A DNA stretch of 64,000 nt from positions 1 to 64,000 of the forward strand of contig NZ_OMPD01000013.1 in the NCBI RefSeq assembly GCF_900312745.1, given 5' to 3'. The stretch comes from Aquimarina sp. AU58 (GTDB taxonomy: Bacteria; Bacteroidota; Bacteroidia; Flavobacteriales; Flavobacteriaceae). The notes under the pieces are model-generated. The model did no database searches. It was not told the origin of the DNA and saw only the letters and a list, made by a program, of their open reading frames with translations. Position 1 is the first letter of the stretch; each line of letters starts with the position of its first letter. This document shows positions 1 to 8,605 of the stretch, one piece after another. The position numbers were made by a program, and so were the translations under genes.

Positions 1-2728
1 TCTCTTTACGGGTTCCTGGTAGGTCATCACCAGCATCTCTTAGTGTTGCCATACTCATTGTACGGGTGTCTGTAGTTTGAGTACTATCTGAAAAAGAAAA
101 CGCCAGACATTCTTGTAATGGTTTAGTTGTCAAATCACTTTTAAAAGAATTAAATAATAGTGTTGCAGAATTGGCATAAGTAACCGCGTATTTCTTAAGC
201 AAATAAGATAAGAGGGTTGGATTATTAGAATCATCTTTTTGAGTGAGTAATAACTCAAAATTAAGATGCCATAGTGGTCCATCGGGGATAATGATGAGTT
301 GATCCCCAACTAATTTATCTTTAATCGGTGCTATAAGTGTATTATATAAGGTATATGCTTGTTGTTTATATACTCCTGTGTTTTTGTTAATGATACTTTT
401 ACGAAATATCTCAACTTGCTCGGTAAGTTTTGGAGTAGATAGTTCTTGTACACCAATATCATGTTTAGAAATCGTAAAAGCATAGGTGATACTATCTGCA
501 GTAAAGTACTCTAATAAAGTAGTTTTTTGATCTAACTTTTTTTGAATATCGACAATTGAAATTACTTTGTCATTATACTTTAACTGGTAATATTTAGGGT
601 AGTTCTTTTCTAATATCTCATTTAATGAATCTTGCTTCCTGTTTATACTAAATAATTTGTTTTTGAATTCTATCAATTTACTTGATTCAGATTTTTCTTT
701 TTGGATTTTTGATTGATAATAGGATCTGTCAATTTTTAATTTTTTTTCGAATTCTATTATCTTTTCAGGTAATCCTGAAAACCTTTTAGAATCATTGTTA
801 ATCAATTCTATCAAAGTATTTGCTTTACTTTTCTCAAAAAAATAAAGAACATCTTGTAGATCTAAAATATCATTATTGTACAGCAACATTGATGCTTCTA
901 TCCCAACCTTATTAATATCTTTAGCCTTTTTAGAAAAAAATACTTTGTCCTTGTAATTCGCATTATGAAACCTTGCAAAACGTATCAAAGAATCTGAAAT
1001 TTTACATTGTTTCTGGCTTTTCAAAAGGTTATTCGTTTTCAAGTTTTTTCTGTATGCCAATAAATATGCTTTAGCTTGCCCTTCATAAGAACTCAATAAA
1101 ACATTATGATTCAAAAAATTAGAAAACTTTACTTCTGTTGAAGAATTAGACCTTAGGTTTGATTCAACTGCTTTTTTGAAGTTAGAAATAGCCAAAATAT
1201 AGTTATTATTAGCCAAATTAGCATTTCCTAATAGGTTGTAAATATGAGATACTCTAGGGTTATTTTCTCCATATTCACTAATTCTTATTTCTAAGGCATC
1301 TTGAAGGTATTTTAAGGCAAGATCTATATTCTTACCTCTAGTATATAATTGACCAATTTCTTTATAACTATTGGCAAGAGATACATGACTTCCTTTATAT
1401 CTTTTGTTTTTAATCTTTAGGGATTTCATGAAAAATTGAAGCGCTTTATCCTTTTCATCTTTAAGCATATATACTGTTCCTAAGTTATTATAACCATCTG
1501 CAATTGCGATATGACTTTCTCCATAAACTTTTTCTTTTAAATCAATTGATTTTTTTAAATACTCTATTGCTTTTATATAATTGTCCATTTCTTTATAAAT
1601 AAGCCCCAATTTGTTATAAATAAAAGCAAACTCTCTATCGTCTTGATTGTTTTTTTCTAATAGACGAATGATTCTCTGGTTGAAGTCAAGAGCCATATTC
1701 AAACGCCCTGTAAGATGATATATACTGGCAAGATTATAATAAACAAGATAAAGGTCTAAGTGATCCTCTCCCAACTCCTTTCGGATCATTTTCGAAGTCT
1801 TCACTAATATTTCTGACGCCAGGTCATAAAGCCCTTGTTCTTTGTATGAATTGGCCAGGTTAACATTAACTTTTCTTAGTTTTAAATGACCTTCACCAAA
1901 AAAAGATTTTTCAATAGCTAATACTTTATTTTGATACTTGATTGCAGTATCAATTTCTCCCTTAATATAATGATATACTCCCAAGTTACCAATAGAAAGA
2001 CTTGTTTGTAAATTGTTTTCGCCAAAATATTCTTTTCTGATGTTAAGACTTTTTTCAAAATTATCACGTGCTTGTTCGAAATTCCATTTTCGGAGGTGAT
2101 AATGCCCCTTTATATCATAGATATCTGCTATTTTATAATGACTAGATCCATGATGTTTAGTAATTAAAGCAAGTGCCTTTTCAACATTTTTTCTTACGTC
2201 TTCATACTTACCTTTATAAATATTTATCCTGGCCAAATTAATATAGAAATTGTATAAATCTGAAGGGTATTGAAAAGCTAGTTTTTCTCGAATGTTTAAT
2301 GCTTTTTTATAATATTCTTCGGCTTTTTTATTATTGGATTTTATGTAATAATAATAATCTCCTAAATTATCCAGAACTTTTGATTTTTGCTGATCTAATT
2401 TATGAGTATTACATAAAGACAATGCCTGTCGCATAGAAGACATTGCCTTTTCATCTTCAATTAAAAAGATGTAGTTTGATGACAATCCGTTATAACAAGC
2501 TACAACACGTTCCTGGGCTTTGGCTTTTTCATAAATAGACAAAGCTTTTTTAAAATAAACAATAGAACTATCTGAATACCTATGTACCAATAACGAATCT
2601 GCTTTTTTATAATATTGAAAAGCTACTACCGTATCATTTGTTACTTGTGCATGAGTAGCATGTAACGATACCATACACAAAACAATAGAGAAAAAGGAGG
2701 TTAGAAAAATCGATGATAATTTTTTCAT
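1..2728 (-). CDS. TPR-repeat CHAT-domain protein, 3' end outside window
   Basis: About 909 codons are visible; the C-terminus lies beyond the left edge. Residues 1-28 form a signal peptide ending in ATHAQ, so the protein is exported. From about residue 35 to 540 there are many successive ~42-residue tetratricopeptide units (recurring LA..Y...G.Y..A..), of the kinesin-light-chain type. Residues 550-700 are helical and charged. From about 735 the sequence takes on the look of a CHAT domain (caspase-like, HetF-associated with TPRs): LLEYF near 740, IIIPDGPLWHLNFELL near 815, and LPGTRKE at the very edge. The catalytic His and Cys expected in CHAT proteins would lie just outside, so peptidase activity cannot be judged. 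Such proteins are common in Bacteroidota, mostly without known substrates. The ATG at 2728 starts a clean signal peptide. Confidence 0.85.
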   Translation of the reverse strand, partial: MKKLSSIFLTSFFSIVLCMVSLHATHAQVTNDTVVAFQYYKKADSLLVHRYSDSSIVYFKKALSIYEKAKAQERVVACYNGLSSNYIFLIEDEKAMSSMRQALSLCNTHKLDQQKSKVLDNLGDYYYYIKSNNKKAEEYYKKALNIREKLAFQYPSDLYNFYINLARINIYKGKYEDVRKNVEKALALITKHHGSSHYKIADIYDIKGHYHLRKWNFEQARDNFEKSLNIRKEYFGENNLQTSLSIGNLGVYHYIKGEIDTAIKYQNKVLAIEKSFFGEGHLKLRKVNVNLANSYKEQGLYDLASEILVKTSKMIRKELGEDHLDLYLVYYNLASIYHLTGRLNMALDFNQRIIRLLEKNNQDDREFAFIYNKLGLIYKEMDNYIKAIEYLKKSIDLKEKVYGESHIAIADGYNNLGTVYMLKDEKDKALQFFMKSLKIKNKRYKGSHVSLANSYKEIGQLYTRGKNIDLALKYLQDALEIRISEYGENNPRVSHIYNLLGNANLANNNYILAISNFKKAVESNLRSNSSTEVKFSNFLNHNVLLSSYEGQAKAYLLAYRKNLKTNNLLKSQKQCKISDSLIRFARFHNANYKDKVFFSKKAKDINKVGIEASMLLYNNDILDLQDVLYFFEKSKANTLIELINNDSKRFSGLPEKIIEFEKKLKIDRSYYQSKIQKEKSESSKLIEFKNKLFSINRKQDSLNEILEKNYPKYYQLKYNDKVISIVDIQKKLDQKTTLLEYFTADSITYAFTISKHDIGVQELSTPKLTEQVEIFRKSIINKNTGVYKQQAYTLYNTLIAPIKDKLVGDQLIIIPDGPLWHLNFELLLTQKDDSNNPTLLSYLLKKYAVTYANSATLLFNSFKSDLTTKPLQECLAFSFSDSTQTTDTRTMSMATLRDAGDDLPGTRKE

Positions 2729-2821
2729 AAAAGAACTTTAATCAATAAACAAATTATAGTTTTATATTTTATCATTTACAGCGCTTCATCTCTTTAAAGA
2801 GAAGTGTACTGTGCTAAAAAT

Positions 2822-2860
2822 AGATCATCTAAAAACAGTATGTTCCTTTTTAGGTGATCT
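2822..2860. terminator. Hairpin upstream of the TPR-CHAT gene
   Basis: AGATCATCTAAAAA pairs imperfectly with TTTTTAGGTGATCT across a short loop. It resembles the terminator at 19041 but has no long T run, and it lies in the leader or upstream region of the minus-strand gene. A leader structure or relic terminator are both possible. Confidence 0.35.
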
Positions 2861-2969
2861 TTGGGTAGGATTGATAACAAAGATATAGGTTTATATCGTC
2901 TCATTACTTATTTTTTATTCTTTGCTTGTTAACAGATTCGATGTAGCGTCTACTTTATAATGAATTCAT

Positions 2970-3085
2970 CTTAACTTTTTCTGGAAAATAGAAAAAGTTA
3001 AGATTTAAAATTTCTTGTCACACTGAGCTTGTCCAAGACATTTGAAAACGCAAACTTGAAAGCACTTCGACAAGCTCAGTGTGAC
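2970..3085. repeat. Nested palindromic intergenic repeat, copy A
   Basis: There is a perfect 13-bp inverted repeat (CTTAACTTTTTCT at 2970-2982, AGAAAAAGTTAAG at 2990-3002). Next to it is a perfect 17-bp one, GTCACACTGAGCTTGTC (3017-3033) with GACAAGCTCAGTGTGAC (3069-3085). The stretch AGATTTAAAATTTCTTGTCA is identical to part of the element at 8329-8462, so both belong to one family. This copy lacks that element's outer terminal repeats and is probably a decayed or different subtype. Confidence 0.75.
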
Positions 3086-3495
3086 GGGCATATGTACACC
3101 ATCAACCAGTTATAAACTTAAGACGATACCTCTTTACAACACCTTTCGAAGCGTTACTGAAGTCCTTCGAGGGCTGCCTTTATGGCTTCGAACCCCAAAA
3201 ATTATCACTTTTATCCCTCCTCTCAAGCCCTTTATGCCATATGATATCAGCTCGAAGCCTGAATGTATCCTTTCGAAGAGTCATCATCATCCCTCGAAGC
3301 ATTAAAATATCAGCTCGAACCACCTTTTGATAGGGTACTCCCCATATCGACAAGGGGACACCTCCTTATCGTGAAGGGTGTCTCACCCTAAAAAACATCA
3401 AGAAATTATCCCTTAAAAAACACTCGATCCGACAGTATTCTATTGATTAAGCTTATGCCAAATACCAACGCTAGGTAAAAAAATTATCAGAAGCC

Positions 3496-4176
3496 TTAAT
3501 TCAATTGTTCTTTTTTAATCTTAGTCATATCTTTTTGCATCAGTTTATCGATTAATGTCTGATACATCTCTTTTGGTAATCCACAAGCGATAAGATATTC
3601 TTTCATAAGGTTTTCTTCTTCTTTTTCGATAGCTCCATCGGCCAATAGTACTACAGCTGCTTGTGCCAAAATATTAATTAGCGCTTCTGATGATAGTTCA
3701 TTTCGTGCTTCATTAAGAAAATTAAAGACCTGGTTATCCTGGTTACCAGTTGCTTTTATATTTTGATGTATCGCCATTAATTCTTCCTTCATTTCTGGGA
3801 ACCCTTCTATAGCATCCATAATTTCGCGCTCTTCTTCTGCAGCAAAATCTCCATCGATAATCGACATATGTGTCATCGAGGCTATAAGTGCTTTGGCAAA
3901 TACTAATTTTGCTCGTTTTTGATTCTCGTTAATCTCATCCTGCGAGCGTTGTAAGATCGTTTTTATATTTTCGTTATAGGCACTTTTACAGCTATCGCAT
4001 TGATAAAATCGATCTACTACATCCAGTGGAATCATGGGGATAAAAAATAAGGTAAACCATCTGCGATAGAGCTTATTTACGAGATTTCCATTATTGCAAT
4101 TTGGACATGAATTTGATAAAACAGGACTTTCACTCACGGTGTGTTTTAGTCCTCTTGTTCCGAAGATAATAAACAT
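3496..4176 (-). CDS. Zinc-ribbon plus TerB-like domain protein
   Basis: 226 aa. The N-terminal part has a zinc ribbon with ligands C24-x2-C27 and C60-x2-C63, split by a hydrophobic stretch (WFTLFFIPMIPLD, 40-52) that may touch the membrane. Residues 85-215 look like a TerB/tellurite-resistance fold: an acidic helical bundle with two internal DG-x-x-x-x-EE-type segments (DGDFAAEEEREI and DGAIEKEEENLM). TerB-like domains bind divalent metal through such acidic residues; the biological role in Bacteroidota is unknown. It stands alone between two long repeat-rich spacers, so context gives no help. The start agrees with the typical MxxxFGTR opening of this family. Confidence 0.75.
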   Translation of the reverse strand: MFIIFGTRGLKHTVSESPVLSNSCPNCNNGNLVNKLYRRWFTLFFIPMIPLDVVDRFYQCDSCKSAYNENIKTILQRSQDEINENQKRAKLVFAKALIASMTHMSIIDGDFAAEEEREIMDAIEGFPEMKEELMAIHQNIKATGNQDNQVFNFLNEARNELSSEALINILAQAAVVLLADGAIEKEEENLMKEYLIACGLPKEMYQTLIDKLMQKDMTKIKKEQLN

Positions 4177-4393
4177 AACTATGTAGGTATTTAATGATTT
4201 AAGGTATTTTAAAGATACTATAATATTCTAAACCTCCTAATAATCAAACTACCATCCTTGTATTGCCGAACTGCTTATGGTAAAAAATTAAACCTGGAGT
4301 AGCAGAACGAGGTTATGCTTTTCGTCAATATATTGAGATAATACTACCTCTGACTCGAATTTACTGGAATATATAAACAGTTCGTACTATACC

Positions 4394-4900
4394 TTATTCA
4401 CTTTTTTTGGCGATACCGCATTTTCTCCGGATGGTTCTTTCGGCGAGGGCTGCGACATTTCTGGCACGATCCTCAGAGCCTCCGCCTTTAATAACCTCAT
4501 TATATACTGTTTTGTTTTCTATAAGACCACGTAGGATACAGGTAAATCCTGGGCTGTCTTTACCTTTGAAAGGATTCTTTTTTTTGGGTCTTGCGATCAA
4601 CTCCCCGAACAAGCGATCTTTTAATACTATATCTTTTTGCACTTCTACTACCAACGTATATAGGACATTTTGATCTTCTGGATCCATATCATTTACCTTA
4701 TCCAAGGCATTGGAATATTCATCATTGGTGAAATTAAAATATGCATAGATATCAAAGTAGTTGTTTTCTCCTTTTTCATCCTCCTGTACCTCTTCTTCAC
4801 TTTGTATTTCTTCTTCATTTTGATACTCTTCTTCGCTTTCCTGGCTTACTCCTTTGAACACGGATACTAGTAATATTACAAAAATGGATAGCCTCTTCAT
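4394..4900 (-). CDS. Secreted acidic hypothetical protein
   Basis: 168 aa, not recognised. Residues 1-19 are a signal peptide. The next 25 residues are a low-complexity acidic run of repeated EEEY/EEEIQ/EEEVQ units, then a more ordinary globular part with two C-terminal cysteines and a basic tail (RTIRRKCGIAKKSE). The acidic run is encoded by simple TTCTTC-type repeats and could vary in length by slippage. The signal peptide and normal C-terminal composition make this the coding strand; open frames on the opposite strand are shadows. Confidence 0.6.
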   Translation of the reverse strand: MKRLSIFVILLVSVFKGVSQESEEEYQNEEEIQSEEEVQEDEKGENNYFDIYAYFNFTNDEYSNALDKVNDMDPEDQNVLYTLVVEVQKDIVLKDRLFGELIARPKKKNPFKGKDSPGFTCILRGLIENKTVYNEVIKGGGSEDRARNVAALAERTIRRKCGIAKKSE

Positions 4901-4927
4901 TTGTTCTATAGTTTTAAATTAATTTGG

Positions 4928-5096
4928 GTATAATACCATTTCCAATCTAAATTTACTCAATAAAACCGCTTCTTTTGTCTAATATTTCAAAATAAAACAC
5001 AACCGTAGCCCTGCTATGCTTGAATTTTCTTTTTCATCTAAGTCAAAAATCCATCATTTTTCTTATGAGTAAATTTAAATCAGAACTGGTATAATA
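4928..5096. repeat. Inverted-repeat element, about 170 bp
   Basis: The left arm begins GTATAATACCATTTCC at 4928 and ends in AATTTACTCA near 4959. The right arm, TGAGTAAATTT..., starts at 5066 and ends in CTGGTATAAT at 5095. The two are imperfect reverse complements over about 30 bp and enclose about 107 bp of non-coding sequence. This is the layout of a small non-autonomous element, but I see no flanking duplication. Confidence 0.55.
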
Positions 5097-5150
5097 AACG
5101 TTTGACAACGTCCTTTTGTTATCTGCTTTCCTTATTTTTATACTTTTATA

Positions 5151-5332
5151 ACCCATTGTGCATTTTGATAAAATTCTGTCAATTCGAGTGAATTTTACGA
5201 TTAAAATGAGTAAAATATGTATCGAGAATAAGAATTTTAACCTTTAAATGGGTTCTCGATACAATTTTTTTATCAAAAAATCACTCGAACTGACATTTTG
5301 AAAACTATTTTAACTTAAAATGCACAACGGGG
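5151..5332. repeat. Palindromic element of the CCCRTTGTGCATTTT family, copy 1
   Basis: The ends are CCCATTGTGCATTTT (from 5152) and AAAATGCACAACGGGG (to 5332). An inner pair is GTCAATTCGAGTGA (5179) and TCACTCGAACTGAC (5281), with a further pair TATCGAGAA/TTCTCGATA towards the middle. The heptamer TTTTATA lies on both sides (5144-5150 and 5333-5339), which may be a target-site duplication. Related sequence occurs at 8989-9060 and 7421-7465. Confidence 0.6.
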
Positions 5333-5553
5333 TTTTATATAAAAACAGTATGCTTTTTCATTATATGCATAATTAAGGATTTTATTTTTTGTTTACTAAA
5401 ATCTGTGGCACGCTTTTTGGTTTTTATCAAATAAATTACCTATTTTGAGGCAATTTTTAAGGTTATTTTAACAATAAAATAAATTTTATCGCGTTCTGAT
5501 AACCGGTGTAATTAACCTATAAACTATAATACATTATTTTAACACCCAAAACT

Positions 5554-5958
5554 ATGAAAAAATTATTTTTACTTGCATTTGTGCTATGCACAGGATTATC
5601 ACTTCAAGCTCAAGAAGATTGGAAAACCCAGAAAGTTATATTTGATAAGGTATACTCCTTAGCTACTGATCTTGGTGAACAAACTAATAAAGTGACTGCA
5701 GCAGGCAATGTGATTTCTGTTATTACTGGTAAAGGAACTATATCGGTACAAAAAAAATTAGATCCATCTAAACCTAAGCATTTAAATCACTTTGAATATC
5801 ATCTATTGACTACTGCGGGTAAGGATATTTTATTAGATAAAATGAATGCAGAACGTGTGATTGAAACTTTTCATGCCAAGCTTTTAAAACTAAAGACATC
5901 ATTAGCAGAGAATCAAGATGCTGATGTAGAGAATATTTTGAAGGATTTATTTAATTAA
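5554..5958 (+). CDS. Small secreted hypothetical protein
   Basis: 134 aa, not recognised. Residues 1-19 are a signal peptide (MKKLFLLAFVLCTGLSLQAQ), followed by an amphipathic alpha/beta domain without cysteines. It ends 20 bp before a strong bidirectional terminator shared with the convergent OmpA-like gene. No lipobox is present, so a soluble periplasmic location is likely. Confidence 0.65.
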   Translation: MKKLFLLAFVLCTGLSLQAQEDWKTQKVIFDKVYSLATDLGEQTNKVTAAGNVISVITGKGTISVQKKLDPSKPKHLNHFEYHLLTTAGKDILLDKMNAERVIETFHAKLLKLKTSLAENQDADVENILKDLFN

Positions 5959-5978
5959 AATACAATTCTTTTTCAAAC

Positions 5979-6010
5979 AAAAAGAGCGACACAATGTGTC
6001 GCTCTTTTTA
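5979..6010. terminator. Bidirectional rho-independent terminator
   Basis: AAAAAGAGCGACACA pairs with TGTGTCGCTCTTTTT around a minimal loop, with T runs on both strands. It separates the convergent genes at 5554-5958 and 6025-6984. Confidence 0.9.
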
Positions 6011-6024
6011 TTTTCAATTACTTC

Positions 6025-6984
6025 TTAGATATCATTCAACAGTTTAGTGATTTCATCCAATTTTGGAGTTAGGATCACTTCGATTCTTCTGTTTTTACTT
6101 TTTCCTGTACTGGTATCATTAGATGCTACAGGAGCAAACTCTCCTCTACCAGCCGCAGTGATGTTTTGTGGGTCAATTTTCTGGTTTTGTAACAAAATAT
6201 TTACAATGGCAGTAGCTCTCTTGGTAGACAAATCCCAGTTGCCCGATAGCTGTCCGTTACCTGTATAGGGTACGTTATCGGTATGCCCTTCGATCAAAAC
6301 AGCAATATCGGTATTATCGCCCAATACTTTACCGAGTTGTCTTACTGCTTTTTGTCCTTGTGCTCCTACTGCCCAACTACCAGATTCAAACAGTAGTTTG
6401 TTTTCCATAGAGATATAGACTTTGCCATTGCGCTCTTCTACAGTAAGGCCTTTTCCTTCAAAATTTCGCAGTGCTTTAGATATTGCACTTTTAAGTGCCT
6501 GCATTTTGGCGTCTTTGGCTGCAATTAACCCTTCTAATTCATCTACTCTCTTAGAACGAGAAGCGAGGTCTCGTTGTAATGCATCCAAACGATTACGTTC
6601 TTCGGCCAGCGCTCTTTCTTTTTCCTCCAGTTGTTTTAGCAGTTCTCTGTTTTTCTTACTATTGGCCGCAATCGCTGCCGAACTGTTTTTCTCTAATGCA
6701 TCATACGAATCTTTTAAGTTTTCATAATTAGCCTGTGCTGCATTATATTTTCCTTGCAAATCATCTCTCTCGGCTTTAACCTTTTGATATTCGGCATCTA
6801 ATTGTTCTAATGCCTTTCTATTGGCATCGCTTGTTTTTTCTAAAGCTGCTAATTCGTCTTTGGTTTTACGATTTTCTCGCTTCAAACGAGCATACTTGCT
6901 TTCTAATTCTTTGTACACTTTAGAAGAAACACAAGAAGTCATAAGAGTACCAACAAGTATAACAGATACTATTCTTTTTATCAT
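6025..6984 (-). CDS. OmpA-family lipoprotein with long coiled coil
   Basis: 319 aa. A lipobox LMTSC puts the lipidated cysteine at residue 18. Residues 22-175 are an almost unbroken, Lys/Glu/Leu-rich coiled coil. Residues 195-319 are an OmpA C-terminal domain: GHTDNVPYTG, LSTKRATAIVNILL and NRRIEVILTP are its peptidoglycan-binding signatures. The protein probably anchors the outer membrane to the cell wall through a long helical spacer. There is no beta-barrel. The shared terminator lies just after the stop codon. Confidence 0.85.
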   Translation of the reverse strand: MIKRIVSVILVGTLMTSCVSSKVYKELESKYARLKRENRKTKDELAALEKTSDANRKALEQLDAEYQKVKAERDDLQGKYNAAQANYENLKDSYDALEKNSSAAIAANSKKNRELLKQLEEKERALAEERNRLDALQRDLASRSKRVDELEGLIAAKDAKMQALKSAISKALRNFEGKGLTVEERNGKVYISMENKLLFESGSWAVGAQGQKAVRQLGKVLGDNTDIAVLIEGHTDNVPYTGNGQLSGNWDLSTKRATAIVNILLQNQKIDPQNITAAGRGEFAPVASNDTSTGKSKNRRIEVILTPKLDEITKLLNDI

Positions 6985-7530
6985 TTTATGTTGTTTATGG
7001 GGTTGTTTAATTATAAAAAATTAAGAAGCTTGAAACCTATTTGGTTTAAATTTGGTCCCATAAGCTATCTATTAATATGTTTTTAATTCACTAATTACTA
7101 TTAAAATAACTTTATTTTATGTTTAAGCTAAATAACTTCAATTTAAACTTCTTTTCATTTTCTTTGCTCGCCCAAAAGAAAACGAAACAAAAGAAAAGGC
7201 TCTTTTTCAAGGTATTTTTCAGTTGTACTGAAAACCAGATTAGTGTTGCTAAAATCTTTCCAAGGTTTCAAGATTTTCTAACGCAAAACAAATCTTATAC
7301 TGGTGAAAAAGATTTTCAAAGCTCTGCTTTGGAACGTCAGTATTACGAATGGATAAAAATTCATCAGACCTTCAACATGAGCGCAAAATACGATATATTC
7401 ACATTCAAAAAACTTATTCTCGATACACCGCACCTGAAAGCGCAGCACTCGAATTGACAGTCTTTATTCTATAGACTACTTAGATGTAATAGTATTACAT
7501 TGAAATAAAATATCACTATCCTATACGCAT
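6985..7530. other. Gene-free spacer with a repeat-derived open frame
   Basis: This 546-bp stretch includes a 112-codon open frame (7119-7457, plus strand) that I do not call. Its start, rich in Phe and then AQKKTKQKKR, matches a familiar false ORF produced by a widespread flavobacterial intergenic repeat (TTTCTTTGCTCGCCCAAAAG, 7160-7179). The last part (7421-7465) shares TTCTCGATACA and CACTCGAATTGACAG with the palindromic element at 5151-5332. The spacer therefore looks like layered repeat debris. Confidence 0.5.
7421..7465. repeat. Partial copy of the 5151-5332 element
   Basis: TTATTCTCGATACA followed by CACTCGAATTGACAG matches the inner and right part of the palindrome at 5151-5332. The terminal TTGTGCATTTT arms are missing. 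Confidence 0.45.
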
Positions 7531-8295
7531 CTATACATCTAATTCGACTACAATAGGGCAGTGGTCACTATGTTTGGCTTCTGATAGAATAACGGCTCTT
7601 TTTAAATTATCTTGTAAAGGCTGAGATACCATACCATAATCCAAACGCCATCCTTTATTATTCGCTCTGGCATTAGCTCTGTAGCTCCACCATGAATATT
7701 GATGTGGTTCTGTATTAAAATGTCTAAAAGAATCTATAAAACCGCTATCGATAAAATTACCGATCCACTCACGCTCTACTGGTAAAAATCCTGATACATT
7801 TTTATTACGCACCGGATCATGAATATCGATTGCTTTATGACATATATTATAATCTCCTAATATCACCAAATTGGGGTGTTCTTTTTTAAGTTCATTAATA
7901 TAGGTCTGAAAATCTGCCATATATTTCAGCTTATGCTCCAAACGATCTATATTGGTACCACTAGGGAGGTATAAACTCATTACCGATACTCCATTAAAAT
8001 CAGCTCTCAGGTTACGGCCTTCAAAATCCATATAATCAATCCCGGTACCATACTCTACATGATCAGGTTTTGTTTTAGAAAGAATAGCAACACCACTATA
8101 TCCTTTTTTCTGAGCACTATACCAGTAATTATGTGGATATCCGGCTTCTGAAAACAGATCGAGATCTAACTGTTCTTTATTTGCTTTTATTTCCTGAAGA
8201 CAGATCACGTCGGGGTCAGTTTGTTGTAACCATTCTAAAAACCCCTTGTTTATTGCTGCTCTAATTCCGTTTACGTTATAGGAGACGATTTTCAT
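7531..8295 (-). CDS. xth: Exodeoxyribonuclease III
   Basis: 254 aa with the start chosen at the ATG at 8295 (MKIVSYNVNGIRAA). A longer frame upstream is non-homologous and runs into the mobile element's target region. AP endonuclease and 3'-5' exonuclease of base-excision repair, endonuclease/exonuclease/phosphatase fold. Visible family motifs are N7, E35 in CLQEIK (metal ligand), the GDYNICH segment with catalytic Asp and Asn, and the C-terminal SDHCP with the catalytic His. The length fits the Bacteroidota members. Its promoter region is occupied by a palindromic element starting only 34 bp upstream of the start codon, which could affect expression. Confidence 0.93.
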   Translation of the reverse strand: MKIVSYNVNGIRAAINKGFLEWLQQTDPDVICLQEIKANKEQLDLDLFSEAGYPHNYWYSAQKKGYSGVAILSKTKPDHVEYGTGIDYMDFEGRNLRADFNGVSVMSLYLPSGTNIDRLEHKLKYMADFQTYINELKKEHPNLVILGDYNICHKAIDIHDPVRNKNVSGFLPVEREWIGNFIDSGFIDSFRHFNTEPHQYSWWSYRANARANNKGWRLDYGMVSQPLQDNLKRAVILSEAKHSDHCPIVVELDV

Positions 8296-8605
8296 ACTCA
8301 AAATACTATTTGGTTTACATAATTCAAACAATGTCGTTTAGTTAAGGATAAGATTTAAAATTTCTTGTCACACTGAGTCTGTCGAAGTGCTTTCAAATCT
8401 GTTTTTTCAAATGTCTTCGACAGGCTCAGACTGACAACTAAAAGCTTAACTAAACGACATTGATAATTCAAATCTACCAATTATTAAAGAAAATGAAGCG
8501 TCATATCGATACATTTTAATCATCAATTATGAATTTAAATTGACGTATAAATCCCATCATATTCTAATAAATTTTTATGATCTTTATAGTAAACAACCAC
8601 AAATC
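8296..8605. other. Divergent intergenic region carrying a mobile element
   Basis: This 310-bp region between xth (minus) and a lipoprotein gene (plus) is largely filled by the 134-bp element described separately. The remaining ~140 bp before the lipoprotein gene are AT-rich without an obvious promoter box. Confidence 0.6.
8329..8462. mobile_element. 134-bp MITE-like element with 10-bp target duplication
   Basis: The terminal inverted repeats are perfect over 17 bp: CAATGTCGTTTAGTTAA at 8329-8345 and TTAACTAAACGACATTG at 8446-8462. ATAATTCAAA stands directly on both sides (8319-8328 and 8463-8472), as expected for a target-site duplication. Inside is a second, imperfect palindrome (TTGTCACACTGAGTCTGTCGAAG against CTTCGACAGGCTCAGACTGACAA). 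There is no coding capacity, so it must have been moved by a transposase encoded elsewhere. Confidence 0.85.

Larger units (their letters stand above)
2729..3495. other. Gene-free repeat-rich spacer
   Basis: This 767-bp stretch has no convincing gene. From left to right it holds a hairpin at 2822-2860, two nested inverted repeats at 2970-3085, a stretch at 3140-3330 with many TCGAA/TTCGAA hexamers, and a GC-rich stretch at 3335-3395 with a small hairpin (AGGGTG, TCT, CACCCT). A 74-codon open frame at 3081-3305 has low-complexity, non-protein-like composition and is not called. Confidence 0.6.
4901..5553. other. Gene-free spacer with two MITE-like elements
   Basis: This 653-bp spacer lies between divergent genes. 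It contains an inverted-repeat element at 4928-5096 and a second, unrelated one at 5151-5332. The final 200 bp are AT-rich and presumably hold the promoter of the gene at 5554; I see no clear TAnnTTTG box. Confidence 0.6.

Noticed and set aside
3081..3305. 74-codon open frame, plus strand
   Set aside because: Composition follows the TTCGAA-rich and hairpin repeats and has no protein-like pattern; it starts inside a palindromic repeat.
4407..4870. Two plus-strand open frames opposite the acidic secreted protein
   Set aside because: They are antisense shadows of a gene with a clear signal peptide; one is an artefact of the acidic repeat.
7119..7457. 112-codon open frame, plus strand
   Set aside because: The AQKKTKQKKR-type start matches a frequent false ORF of flavobacterial intergenic repeats, and the end is a partial palindromic element.
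8296..8331. Upstream extension of exonuclease III
   Set aside because: The extra 12 residues are not family-like; MKIVSYNVNGIR is the conserved start.
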